Source: Nemopilema nomurai
Taxonomy: Eukaryota > Cnidaria > Scyphozoa > Rhizostomeae > Rhizostomatidae
Assembly: GCA_003864495.1 (NCBI GenBank)
Contig: ML133376.1
Span: 558,001 to 622,000, forward strand
DNA length: 64,000 nt
Reading direction: 5' to 3'
Shown: positions 21,901 through 30,426 of the stretch, in pieces
How positions within the stretch are numbered: position 1 is the stretch's first letter
Layout of the letters: every line of letters begins with the position of its first letter
Program-made: the position numbers and the translations under genes
Notes under the pieces: model-generated
Told to the model about the DNA's origin: nothing
Database searches by the model: none
The model's input: the letters and a program-made list of their open reading frames with translations, nothing else

Positions 21901-24900
21901 AGCTGTCGACAAGATTGCAAACAGCAAGGTTCACAAGCTGAATGCCCGGGTCCCGATAATAACGATAACCGTTGGCGACCAAAGTAGAGAGACGACTGTC
22001 GATCTCTCTTTCAACGCCATTGGCTACGCCAAGACAATGTTCATGCACCATCTGTTTGCGGGCGATTGCCGAATTTTTGTTTTGTTTTGGGTGCTTGTTC
22101 GCTGGGCGAGGTTCGTAGGGGTGATCAAATCTGGAGCGGAGCAAAAACCCGTGCAAGATCAGCCCGAGCTTTCAAGGGAGGCAAAACGCGGGATAACCGA
22201 GGGTCTGATAGCTACTGCAGAGTTCTACGTGCTGGTTATCCATCTGCTTGATTTGAAGCCGTTAGAGAGGCAGTCAAAGAAGGGAAAACAAAGAAACAAG
22301 AAGGTATGAATGAATGGTGTGATCTTTATTCATATCTATATGAACAGGGAAACAGGAAAGCAATTGTACCTTCCCATTATTCCATCGTACAAATGTAAGG
22401 CTTTTGAAATGAAGAGCTTAAAGGTCAGTTCAAAGAAATAAGAAAACCGTTTCACAGCATGGTAACAGAGAATAGAATGAAGCTTGGCAGACTGGGTACG
22501 AGCCTGAAACTATTCCAATATTGGTGCCGTTTGAAGCAAAACTCACATGTCAAACATGAATCATTGTTTGTGGTATGTCTCCCGTGTAGCTAGAAGACAA
22601 GCAAATCTAATGTTTTTTGGAATAAGATTGCTTGCGTTTCTATTTTTAAATCTTGCCAACATCACCATATTTGCAGCGCCTTCGTCAGGCCTAAAGTTTA
22701 AAACTGATCACTTTTCTGTAAAGTTTCTTTTTCCTCTGTGCTGAAATTGCAGTTGGCAATATTTACACTATGCTTGCAAAGTAGTCTCGCAGTTCAGTTT
22801 ACCAATTGTTTAATTGGTTGGACAACATTATCGAACAAAAGAGAATCACTCCGCTGTATCACACACTACTTTATTTGTTGTTGTTGCTTTGTGTTTAAAC
22901 CTTTGTTTACGTAGATATGCTCACTGAAAAAGCTTTTCGCGGAGACAAGAAAAGCAAAACGCGAGGACAATTTTCGGGTAGCTGAGATGGTGATTACTTT
23001 CTTTCGCCGCGGTGCCATGTTGGGCAAAAGCGAGAACGAGACTGAGCTTGTATGGCCAGACGTTGACATCCCAAACGTTTCGATATCTGCGCAGGTAAAG
23101 GCGCTTGAAAGTTGATTATAAAACCGTTTGCTTCGTGAAAGTACAGACATTCAATCTCTTGAGGATTCAAATGAGAATGAAATGAAAACCAGTTCGAGTT
23201 CTTTGTTCATTGACCAAGTAAATACTCTAAAAATGCACTTTAATCAAACCTACTTCGTGAATTGTTCCAAAAAGCAGGTTTTCTTGTTTTTTTTCAGATT
23301 ATGAAACTTATCGCAATTCACTGCATGAATGGCCTACACAGTATACTCGCGACCCGCAATATCTCAACAATGTTATCTCTTATGAGAACTAATTCTGAGA
23401 TGGAAGTTAACTTTTCCAAGAAACTGACAAAGTCCCTTGTTCATGCGATTGGAAAAGCTACAGAGTTTCACGCGGCAAGACTGAGCTCTGTAACAGGAGC
23501 CAATGTGAAAATTACCAAAGATAATGTCGTGCTTGGTAAGATGGGAATCGGGTTACGCGTGTTTTGCAACTGAATATAAATTTTTGTGAATTATATGGAT
23601 ATTGTGGTGTATGAACTTTCCTGCTGATGCGAATCTCGGTATGTGGAACGAACTAACCATAGAAGTAGTAACAAAGCAGCACGTTCCCATGAGCATAAAG
23701 ATTAAAAACCGGCATAGATAGAGCCGCCGTCTCGCCATTGCAAAAGATGCAATGGCCTAATTAAGTGGGATTCAGCCATAGGGTATAATCTTCAGAGAAT
23801 CGAGTTTGTGTTGAAAACTATACTTGTTTCTAAAGCTGCTTGCAATACAGAATTTTCGCTGATTTCATAATAACAAACTTTTCGTCACGCCATGCACAAC
23901 GAGCCCACTTCGTACATATGTCATGTTTGACTCTCTGTCTCACTTATTCCTTGCAGCCTCTGGGACCAGGTCAAGCATAATGAAGCTGAAAGAGGAACTG
24001 CATGTCTTTTCTGTGACGAATCGTGCCTTGATGCTGGGAAGACTACCCAGTAAGACCTCAAGATACTTCATGGAAGGATCCACATTAATCATCATGAAGG
24101 ACAATCCTTTTGCAGACTCGAGGGTATGGAAGATGAACAAGATTACGTCATCATTATTATCACATCCAGCATTTTCAGAACAATTGCTTTGGTAATTAGT
24201 TTACAATTAAGAGTGGAGATTGGGTTCAAGCAAAACTATGCCGAAATTGTTTGGAATTTAGTTCCCTCTCCCCCTTGTGACGGAATCAATAGTCAAGGAG
24301 ATTCAAAGAAGATTGTGGCAAAACAATGGCAAAGTGAAGGAGCTGTTTTGCCATTGGCAGAAACTGCCTCTGTTCTGCTGCAGGCATCCCAGATAATAAA
24401 ATTGGAAGCTTCTTCGTGATTATCCAGGGATTATTAAAAACACTGTGACAGTAGGGCCAGGCTGGTGTGACAACATGATTTAGCGTATCATACAAATTTA
24501 GCTGCTGTTTTTAAAATAACACACCTTACAGGTTTCATTTGGAGCTAGTGTTGGACCTTGGAACATGGTGCACAATTCAGGTGAAAGACATCATCCGGAA
24601 CTGAGGAGTGAAAAAGTCCATGAATGGCTGGAGAACGCCGTAAGCAGGCTTAATGAGCGACTGATTCAGCAGCTGGCCAAACTGCCCGTTAAGAACCAGG
24701 CTGTAGTTGGTATGTGTGAATGTCACTTTTTCAGTAGTCGATGACAAGCATATTTCAACCCTTCAAAGTTCAGCATGGTCAATTATGAGAGAACATTTCT
24801 CTTGTGAGGAAAGGTGACGTATGTCCATTGGTGACGTAAAAAAAAAGGATTGCCATGTATACGATTGTTTCTTTCTCTATGTATACTAGTATCTCTAATA

Positions 24901-27493
24901 AACCATTCAGGTCTTATCTCTAATAGCCAACAATTGTTTCTTTACAACCACTATCCAAGTTCTCAACCCCTACTTTCTCCCCTTATTTCTCGTAATTCCT
25001 TCAGGATTCAAACCTGCAAAATCGTCTAGTAGGTGCCTATGCCAGAAGGTTCATGAGTTCTTAGCAAACTAGGTCACTGGTTTTCTCCAAAATGTATTCC
25101 TTTGTAGCATGTAATAACTACCTTCTTGGAAAAGGGAGAATGTTATAACTACCTTCTTGGAAAAGGGAGAATGTTATAACTACCGTTGAAGCGAAGGTGA
25201 AAATTTTTGGATGTAGTTCGGCCCTAGATTTCAATTCTCCTGAAAACGATTTAGCCAAGTTTGGAAGCACATGCTCTTTTTTATAGATACTGTACAAGAT
25301 TCTACAATATATTGCTTTTCCCTTTCAGATTCACTTTCCACTTCTGTTGTTTACGGCTCTTTCTACACAGTGAACATTTCAACTAGCCTACCACCTTCTC
25401 AACAAACACTGTCAGTGGAAGAATTGGGTATCAAGATTGAAAAGGGTCGCCGAAATAGAAAGCATTGGCAACGAGGTGAGTTTGTTGCCCAGCCTGAATC
25501 AAGCAGGACATTTGAAATGGAAGAATTGCCAAAAGGGAGGGAAAATGAAAAAAAGGAGAAGCCGAAACACAAAGATACGAAGAAAAGCTCCATAACATCG
25601 TCGTTCTGTAGTGGAATACTTGCGCAGAACAGTACCAATGCAGAAGCAAGAAAGTTCTCCAAAGATGCATACATTGGGGCCCTTGTGGACTGTGGTTTTG
25701 AGCTGGGAACGAACGGGTTCCAACGCGAAAAAGTCGGTTGGCAAATTCGCAGTTTGCCATCTGCTAGCTACGAGGCTGTCGTCAGACTAGATCAAGAACT
25801 GCGAATCGTGGCCGTGGAGGAGCGTGCTCTGAAGTGGATCTGTGCTAGTTTTGTTGATGGGGTAAAAAATGAGGCGACAAATAATTTAATGACGAGCCAT
25901 GATTTTCGAGTCAACATCGTAAGCAGAGACTCTATAAGAAAAGGATCAGATTTGTGGAAAAAGGTTGTGCCTGATGCAGACACACCATTACTTCGACTGG
26001 AGAAGGGAGGTAGATGTTATTTTTTTCAAAAATATTTTTCCTGAGTAGAGTTGAACTGATTTCAAAATGATAACTAAGCAGCATTTTGCCCGGAGAAAAC
26101 TTCAGCTATGCCTAGTCGATCACGTCTGGTTATACACACTTTTTTATAAGGATACATAATTTTTACCGAGCCTCAATCTTCTTAAAATCTTCAATTTTGA
26201 GCCTAAGATAATTCTTAAATTATTTTCGCCCAAAAAGACGTATAAGTTTGCCTTGGGATCAAAGACAAGTATAAATTATTTTTTTTATGTTCGCTTCATC
26301 ATAAATCGAACGACAAGAAAAAATACAACAAAACATTTGATGTAAAATGCAAAGTCTTATGAATTTTAAAAGTACAGAGCGGCTGACCGTATTTGAAAAC
26401 GTATATTTATATATAGCGCCAAAGCGGCAGTTGCTTTGCTTCTGAGCAAAACTCAGATTACGGAGAAATTTCATCTTGATGTCTGTTGAGCCTGGCCTTA
26501 TTCCTAGATTATTCTAAAATTTTAGCAATTTTGAGCCTCAATATCTTTATAGAGTTCATTCTTATAAAAAGGTGTGTGGACAAAGAGGTGAGACAGCTGA
26601 TTAAGCTGTTTCTTTGAGTTGCTTTTGTTTTGAAAAGTTTCCAATGAAAGTTTCCAAAGGAATTGCCAATGAAACACACATCGGTTAGTGCATGTAAGGA
26701 TCATTCCCAGCTGGCTTTAGAAAACAGAAATCTTGTTCAAATGGAGGCTCTTGTTTAATTGCAGTGGATCAGTGGGGTCGAACGTCTAAAGGCTGATTTT
26801 GTCTGCAATATAATTTTCAAGAATATGGTCCAGTGTTATGAAAATTGTGCGACTAAATAGTTTCTAAATCAAAAGCATAATTACCCGAGGAATTATGCGT
26901 TTACCCTGACCTTGCATAAAAACTTCACTCATTAACTCGTTTATTAGGAATATGGGTATAAAACTTACACTTAGCTTTCCTAATTTATTGTCTCACACAA
27001 CTTATCCCAGTTTGTTATTTTGCACAGTTCTACTTAAAAGGCTTCGTCTGTTGCAATGTCTCGATCAAATTTCTAGCTCGTTTCCAGACTTTTCAAATGC
27101 GCAGTATGTTGAGTAATCAAAGCGTATTTCTGTGGATTACCAGGAGCAGAATAACTTGTGATAAATCTATTTTTAGGGCAGCCTGTGGTCACTTCGATCC
27201 AGCAGCGAGGTAGAAAGTCGTGTTTCTCTCTTATTCGTCATATATCTTCTTGCATGTCATACTGTAAGGAAAACGTCGATGCTTACATCGTCGAAGGTGA
27301 GGAATACAGTGGGAAGGATTTCAAAGTAAAACGCACGTTTTGCGACTTGGGCATCAAGTATAACCCGGAATGTCTTCGAAGATTGATTGCAAGTGAAGTT
27401 GGAGCGGAGGACTGCCGTGACTTTACAATGGAATTGTGTACAACTGCATTGGAGATTTCAAACGCCTTGAAGACAAGAGTAAACTCTCAATAA
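6568..27493 (+). CDS. Fused RIG-I-type zinc domain / Dicer-type helicase / RdRP / nucleotidyltransferase
   Basis: Rebuilt exons: 6568-6990, 7044-7125, 8268-8530, 9710-10162, 10603-11059, 11778-12035, 12725-13699, 13995-14443, 15687-15870, 16473-16967, 17446-17946, 18877-19027, 19143-19274, 19514-19841, 20349-20697, 21831-22303, 22915-23094, 23298-23535, 23957-24123, 24532-24709, 25329-26009, 27177-27493. All are GT-AG and phases agree at every junction, giving about 2577 residues. The start ATG has an in-frame TGA nine bases upstream. Domains: zinc domain 1-105, helicase 140-580, RdRP about 646-1740, NTase about 1755-2045, unassigned C-terminus 2050-2577. Catalytic residues are intact throughout: TGLGKT, DECHH, QSRGRAR, D1453/D1455/D1457, and D1815/D1817/D1891. 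Likely role (inference): making and extending small RNAs from aberrant or foreign transcripts. Least certain splices are 6990/7044 and 12035/12725. Exon 15 holds both the RdRP end and the NTase start. Confidence 0.85.
9390..9497. repeat. 31-bp tandem repeat in helicase intron 3
   Basis: The unit gtcaagcagtcgcaatccgt tgcaatccgtt repeats three full times (9390-9420, 9421-9451, 9452-9482) plus a partial copy. Copy 3 has a single change (agcag to agtag). Each unit contains an internal 10-bp duplication (gcaatccgtt twice). Confidence 0.85.
11343..11466. repeat. 72-bp direct duplication in helicase intron 5
   Basis: The phrase tttcgtgagcaaaaggccag followed by cttgaga, then gcgtgtat-a-aacacaagca, starts at 11343 and again at 11415, with few differences. 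It lies in the intron between helicase exons 5 and 6 and shows no coding content. Confidence 0.75.
15245..15302. repeat. Inverted repeat CGCTCTCAAC / GTTGAGAGCG in an RdRP intron
   Basis: Perfect 10-bp arms (15245-15254, 15293-15302) flank 38 bp. Variants of the same words occur upstream (cgctctcgac near 15134, atgttgagacg near 15175). Another relative (gttgagaggttgagagcg) lies near 28060, after the gene. This is probably a fragment of a dispersed foldback element. It sits in the 1.2-kb intron 14444-15686, which holds nothing else I recognise. Confidence 0.5.
18369..18817. repeat. 15-bp pyrimidine minisatellite (ctcctccacctccct)n in an RdRP intron
   Basis: About 450 bases of almost pure C/T on the + strand, built from a 15-bp unit with Ser/Thr-like or Glu/Gly-like translations in several frames. 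The CT-rich tract starts more loosely near 17980. It occupies most of the intron between exon 11 (ends 17946) and exon 12 (starts 18877). The complementary strand is G/A-rich with many GGAGG runs, so triplex or G-quadruplex structures are possible. It acts as, or lies just upstream of, the acceptor polypyrimidine tract. It is not coding: the true exon begins after ttttcttgcag at 18876. Confidence 0.9.
20451..23094 (+). other. Exons 15-17: poly(A)/terminal-uridylyl-type nucleotidyltransferase
   Basis: Residues about 1752-2051. The polymerase-beta signature YGSSSIYLCSEESDLDVFL gives catalytic D1815 and D1817. The third acid, D1891, is in TTVDLSFN after LNARVPIITITV, the normal spacing for Cid1/TUT/MTPAP-like enzymes. 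Downstream, IFVLFWVLVRWARFVGV matches the family's VKxW helix, EFYVLVIHLLD the LxVIxxL helix, and VAEMVITFFRRG the PAP-associated segment. Such enzymes add A, U or alternating UG to RNA 3' ends. The nucleotide preference cannot be told from sequence. Because SFAWIVQDIL (RdRP end) and YGSSS share exon 20349-20697, the fusion is genomic. The nearest functional parallels are yeast Cid12 and worm RDE-3/CDE-1. Confidence 0.87.
23298..27493 (+). other. Exons 18-22: unassigned C-terminal region of the fusion protein
   Basis: Residues about 2052-2577. Exons 18-19 (EFHAARLSSVTGANVKI ... SGTRSSIMKLKEEL) have the feel of a KH-like fold, an RNA-binding guess. Exon 20 is helical and charged (SEKVHEWLENAVSRLNERL). 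Exon 21 begins VVYGSFYTVNIS, passes a long Lys/Glu-rich low-complexity linker (about 25450-25600), then returns to folded-looking sequence (VGWQIRSLPSASYEAVVRL, SHDFRVNIVSR). Exon 22 contains SCFSLIRHIS and EGEEYSGKDFKVKRTFCDLG and ends at TAA 27491-27493. I cannot name a family. The frame is continuous, with exon phases consistent throughout. Confidence 0.7.
25114..25190. repeat. 31-bp tandem repeat in intron 20
   Basis: The unit taactaccttcttggaaaag ggagaatgtta occurs twice in full and once in part, just before exon 21 of the fusion gene. It has no evident function. Confidence 0.8.
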
Positions 27494-27494
27494 A
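27489..27494 (+). terminator. AATAAA overlapping the stop codon of the RdRP fusion gene
   Basis: The hexamer AATAAA spans the TAA stop (27491-27493). If used, the 3' UTR would be only some 10-30 bases long. No equally good hexamer was noticed in the next few hundred bases, though the true poly(A) site may be further downstream. Confidence 0.3.
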
Positions 27495-28377
27495 AGTCAG
27501 GAAATGGGAAATTTGCTGTTTCATTCTAACTTGGAAATACCTTCTAAACAGACCCTATTATACATTATCTTTTCATTATCATAAACAGTAGATAATAGTT
27601 TGCAACTTAAAGATCTTTTTTAGCTTGCAACCTTAAAAGAGGTCAAACAGTGATTAACCCTAAGCAAAAATTTGCAGGCAACAACCATTAGAAGTCTTTT
27701 TAAAAAAGTATCGCTGCTGAAACTCAAGGAAAATAAGATATCACAATGGTAGCCCCCCCCCCCTCTTGTCGCCCAAGAACAAAGATGCCACAATGCAACC
27801 CCCGCCACCAACTAGCAGACGCGGCAGGAAGTATGTTCCAATGTAAAGTTAAAGAAGTTACACTTTAGTTAAACAGATCCTAGTTTGTCCCAGCCTCAGA
27901 CGGGCCCCCATAAAGTTTCAAATAGCCCCCATCTACTGTCAGCCACCTTCTGTGCAGATTTTTGGTCCGAAATGATTTAGCTTTCTAGGATTAAGGTGCA
28001 TAGTTATTATTAGAGATTGTTGCTTTTTACTTGCAGACTTATCTAGGTTTGCGCTCAATGTTGAGAGGTTGAGAGCGATAAACAGTTAGCAGATAATCTG
28101 TTTATAAAAGTCCCTTTGTGCCTCCTGAAACTAGGTATTGCAACATTCATGTTTTGGTTCGACCGGCTTCAAGCTACGTCTCGCGCAATCGGGGAATTCT
28201 GCAAAACAGATTTCCTGGCTCGATGAATGAAAAGGTCCCGTGAATTGATTTCCTATGATTGCCCATGATACAAAAGGTTACCCACCATGAAGTTTAAGAG
28301 AGATTATTAAAAGATCTTAAGTAAGTAATAGTACTATTTGAAAGTCCTCTATTGTCTATCTTTTGTTCATCTTTGCT
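27494..28377. other. Convergent intergenic spacer
   Basis: This spacer separates the ends of the + strand RdRP fusion gene and the - strand membrane-protein gene. It contains a C-rich run (27755-27770), C-rich CCCCCATA-type sequence near 27900, and a fragment related to the 15245-15302 inverted repeat at about 28055-28080. No gene was seen. Confidence 0.5.
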
Positions 28378-30426
28378 CTAGATCCTGTTTTCCAAACCAG
28401 CGATTGGCAGTTGTGATAACTTTCTGTCTTTTTTCATCTCAAACTCTTTTTCTTGTCCTTTTGAGCTTATATACGTTCGTCTGATCCAATACAGGCATAG
28501 AATGATTGTCATCAATATGCTAAAACTTGCCCTGATTTGATTAATCAGTGCTGTGTTGCCCTCTGCGCCATAGCATAACAACGGCTGCTCATTTGAAAGA
28601 ATCAACAAGACCAACACCATTAGCGTAGAGAAAAAGCTCTTCAGCCTTCTTTTCTTCTCGTAAAAAACTTCAAGAAAGCCATAGACAATAGCACAGACTG
28701 CAATAGTGCACCACAGCCTCCATTTGATGCTGTTGCTGCATGTCCTAGACGAGGCTCCTTCAATCGCAAGAATGAATGCAAGAACGGCATTCCAAATAAG
28801 GAGGGCACAAACAATGTATAGCCAGTTTGGGGAGAACGCCTTCTCTTTAGCATCTGGTGACGAAAACGTGTCTTCGTCTATATTAAAGTAGCTGGTGTTT
28901 GTTGATGGCTTAGAAAACTGAATCAGTTCGTCATCATTTGAAGCTGTTAACTGGTTCCTTGCTCCAGCCCTAGAATCCAGCGCCGATGCTAGCTCGTAAG
29001 GACTACTCATTAGTCTCGTATCGCACCTGTTATGAGGCTTGAAGTTGATCAGTGCGTCCGACCGCTTCTCGATCATTTTGTGCTGCTCCTTCAAATTTCT
29101 GAAAATGCCACGCATTTCACTTCCAGGAACAGACACATCAGATGATAATACGTCACCATCAGTCGACTTGAACGAACTCTCAGAGCTCCTGTCAGCGTTC
29201 TGGAGGCTGCCTCTCTCCCACGTTGCCCTCTGGGCTCTTTGCAACTGGGTGATTTTATCATTTGTTGCTCGTTGCTTTGCGATTCTTGTTTCATCTTCAA
29301 ACTTTTTTCGATTCTCTAGGAAACGTTGCTGGTACTGCTCCTTCGATACTACAAACGGTTCGATCTGCCGCTCCTTTGGCACTATTCCACCATTCGTGTA
29401 TCCTGATGCGGAAATAAGCTCTACCGTCTCCCTGTCTATGCGTGCATCGCCTGCTGGATTCCATGTCTCGAGTCGTCGTTCACCATCAAACCTGAGCGCA
29501 TTTCTGTTGCTGCAATTGTCGCTTTCTTCAGTTAGCCAACTCACACCCAGAATATCAGTTACCGGCTTTTCGTTCCCATTAACATTGAATGTGTTTGCAT
29601 TACATGCAGCTGTTTCCTTGGGTAGTGAATCATTACACCCTGACTTCATAGCCTCGCTTGGCATATCAAGACCGTTACAGGGTGCTGGCTGGGCCTCGTT
29701 GCGACTTTTTGATGCCTGCAATGTTGCTATTCGTTCAAATGGCTCTGTCGTCACGATAATTGACGGGCTTATAGGGGGATTTCTACGCAACTTTGTGTTA
29801 CCAGAGTCATTTGTGTTGCTGTCTAGCAGACCAGGGCTTTCTTCTATTTTCATTAAAAACTGCCTCTTGTCAAAACACGTCTGAGGGTGCACTGTGCGAA
29901 TCATGGCCTCTTTTGACATTTTACCCACATCGATCCCACTAGCCTCGTTTGCAGCATTAGTCCACATTGCTGCACTCTTAACTATATCATAACTTATCAA
30001 AGGCTCTCCGTGGGCTCGTACCAATTCTCTTAGATGTCTTCCAGATTCAGCCGCGTCTTCTATGCTACGGCCTTTGTCAGCATGACCTACAGAATCCCTT
30101 ACCTGGTCAGGGATGAACTTTTCACTAAATCCATTTGCATCATTGGAAGCTTTTAACCAGGCACGTGACTCTTTTTCAGTAACCATCTCGATATCCCTGC
30201 TGTCACCTTCAAATGGACTCCTGCCATTTCCATCGCCTTCGAACACTATATTAACATGTCCAATCATTCTCTTCTTCACATTTGTACTTCTATTTTGACC
30301 AAGTTGCCTGAGCACATCTTGTTGTTCTCTTGACTTGCTGCTGCGCAACTTCTTAAGTAAACTAGGCTGAAAATTTTGTAGCGTCCCCGTTTTTTGGTTT
30401 CCTTTCAACTGAATCTTTCTCCTCAT
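28378..30426 (-). CDS. Four-pass membrane protein of unknown function, single coding exon
   Basis: The first ATG of the open frame is at 30426 (MRRKIQLKGN), with the stop at 28378-28380, giving 682 residues. An in-frame TGA lies about 45 bases upstream, and no splice is needed. Residues 1 to about 530 are polar, charged and probably disordered, with a Glu/Gln/Arg-rich coiled-coil-like stretch around KEQYQQRFLENRKKFEDE. The C-terminal 150 residues hold four hydrophobic helices: WLYIVCALLIWNAVLAFILA; LWCTIAVCAIVYGFL; FFSTLMVLVLLIL; ASFSILMTIILCLYWI. A short basic tail follows. There is no signal peptide, so the long N-terminus is probably cytoplasmic. I do not recognise the family. It is convergent with the RdRP gene and, unlike it, has no intron in its coding region. 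Confidence 0.7.
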   Translation of the reverse strand: MRRKIQLKGNQKTGTLQNFQPSLLKKLRSSKSREQQDVLRQLGQNRSTNVKKRMIGHVNIVFEGDGNGRSPFEGDSRDIEMVTEKESRAWLKASNDANGFSEKFIPDQVRDSVGHADKGRSIEDAAESGRHLRELVRAHGEPLISYDIVKSAAMWTNAANEASGIDVGKMSKEAMIRTVHPQTCFDKRQFLMKIEESPGLLDSNTNDSGNTKLRRNPPISPSIIVTTEPFERIATLQASKSRNEAQPAPCNGLDMPSEAMKSGCNDSLPKETAACNANTFNVNGNEKPVTDILGVSWLTEESDNCSNRNALRFDGERRLETWNPAGDARIDRETVELISASGYTNGGIVPKERQIEPFVVSKEQYQQRFLENRKKFEDETRIAKQRATNDKITQLQRAQRATWERGSLQNADRSSESSFKSTDGDVLSSDVSVPGSEMRGIFRNLKEQHKMIEKRSDALINFKPHNRCDTRLMSSPYELASALDSRAGARNQLTASNDDELIQFSKPSTNTSYFNIDEDTFSSPDAKEKAFSPNWLYIVCALLIWNAVLAFILAIEGASSRTCSNSIKWRLWCTIAVCAIVYGFLEVFYEKKRRLKSFFSTLMVLVLLILSNEQPLLCYGAEGNTALINQIRASFSILMTIILCLYWIRRTYISSKGQEKEFEMKKDRKLSQLPIAGLENRI

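Noticed and set aside
24121..24540. Apparent frameshift between the DNPFADSR exon and the next exon of the fusion gene
   Set aside because: Taking the donor at 24124 (tcgagg|gtatgg) rather than one base earlier makes both exons phase 0 and restores a continuous frame.
29039..29884. 281-codon + strand ORF
   Set aside because: Antisense to the membrane-protein gene; a Ser/Leu-rich shadow frame of a long coding exon.
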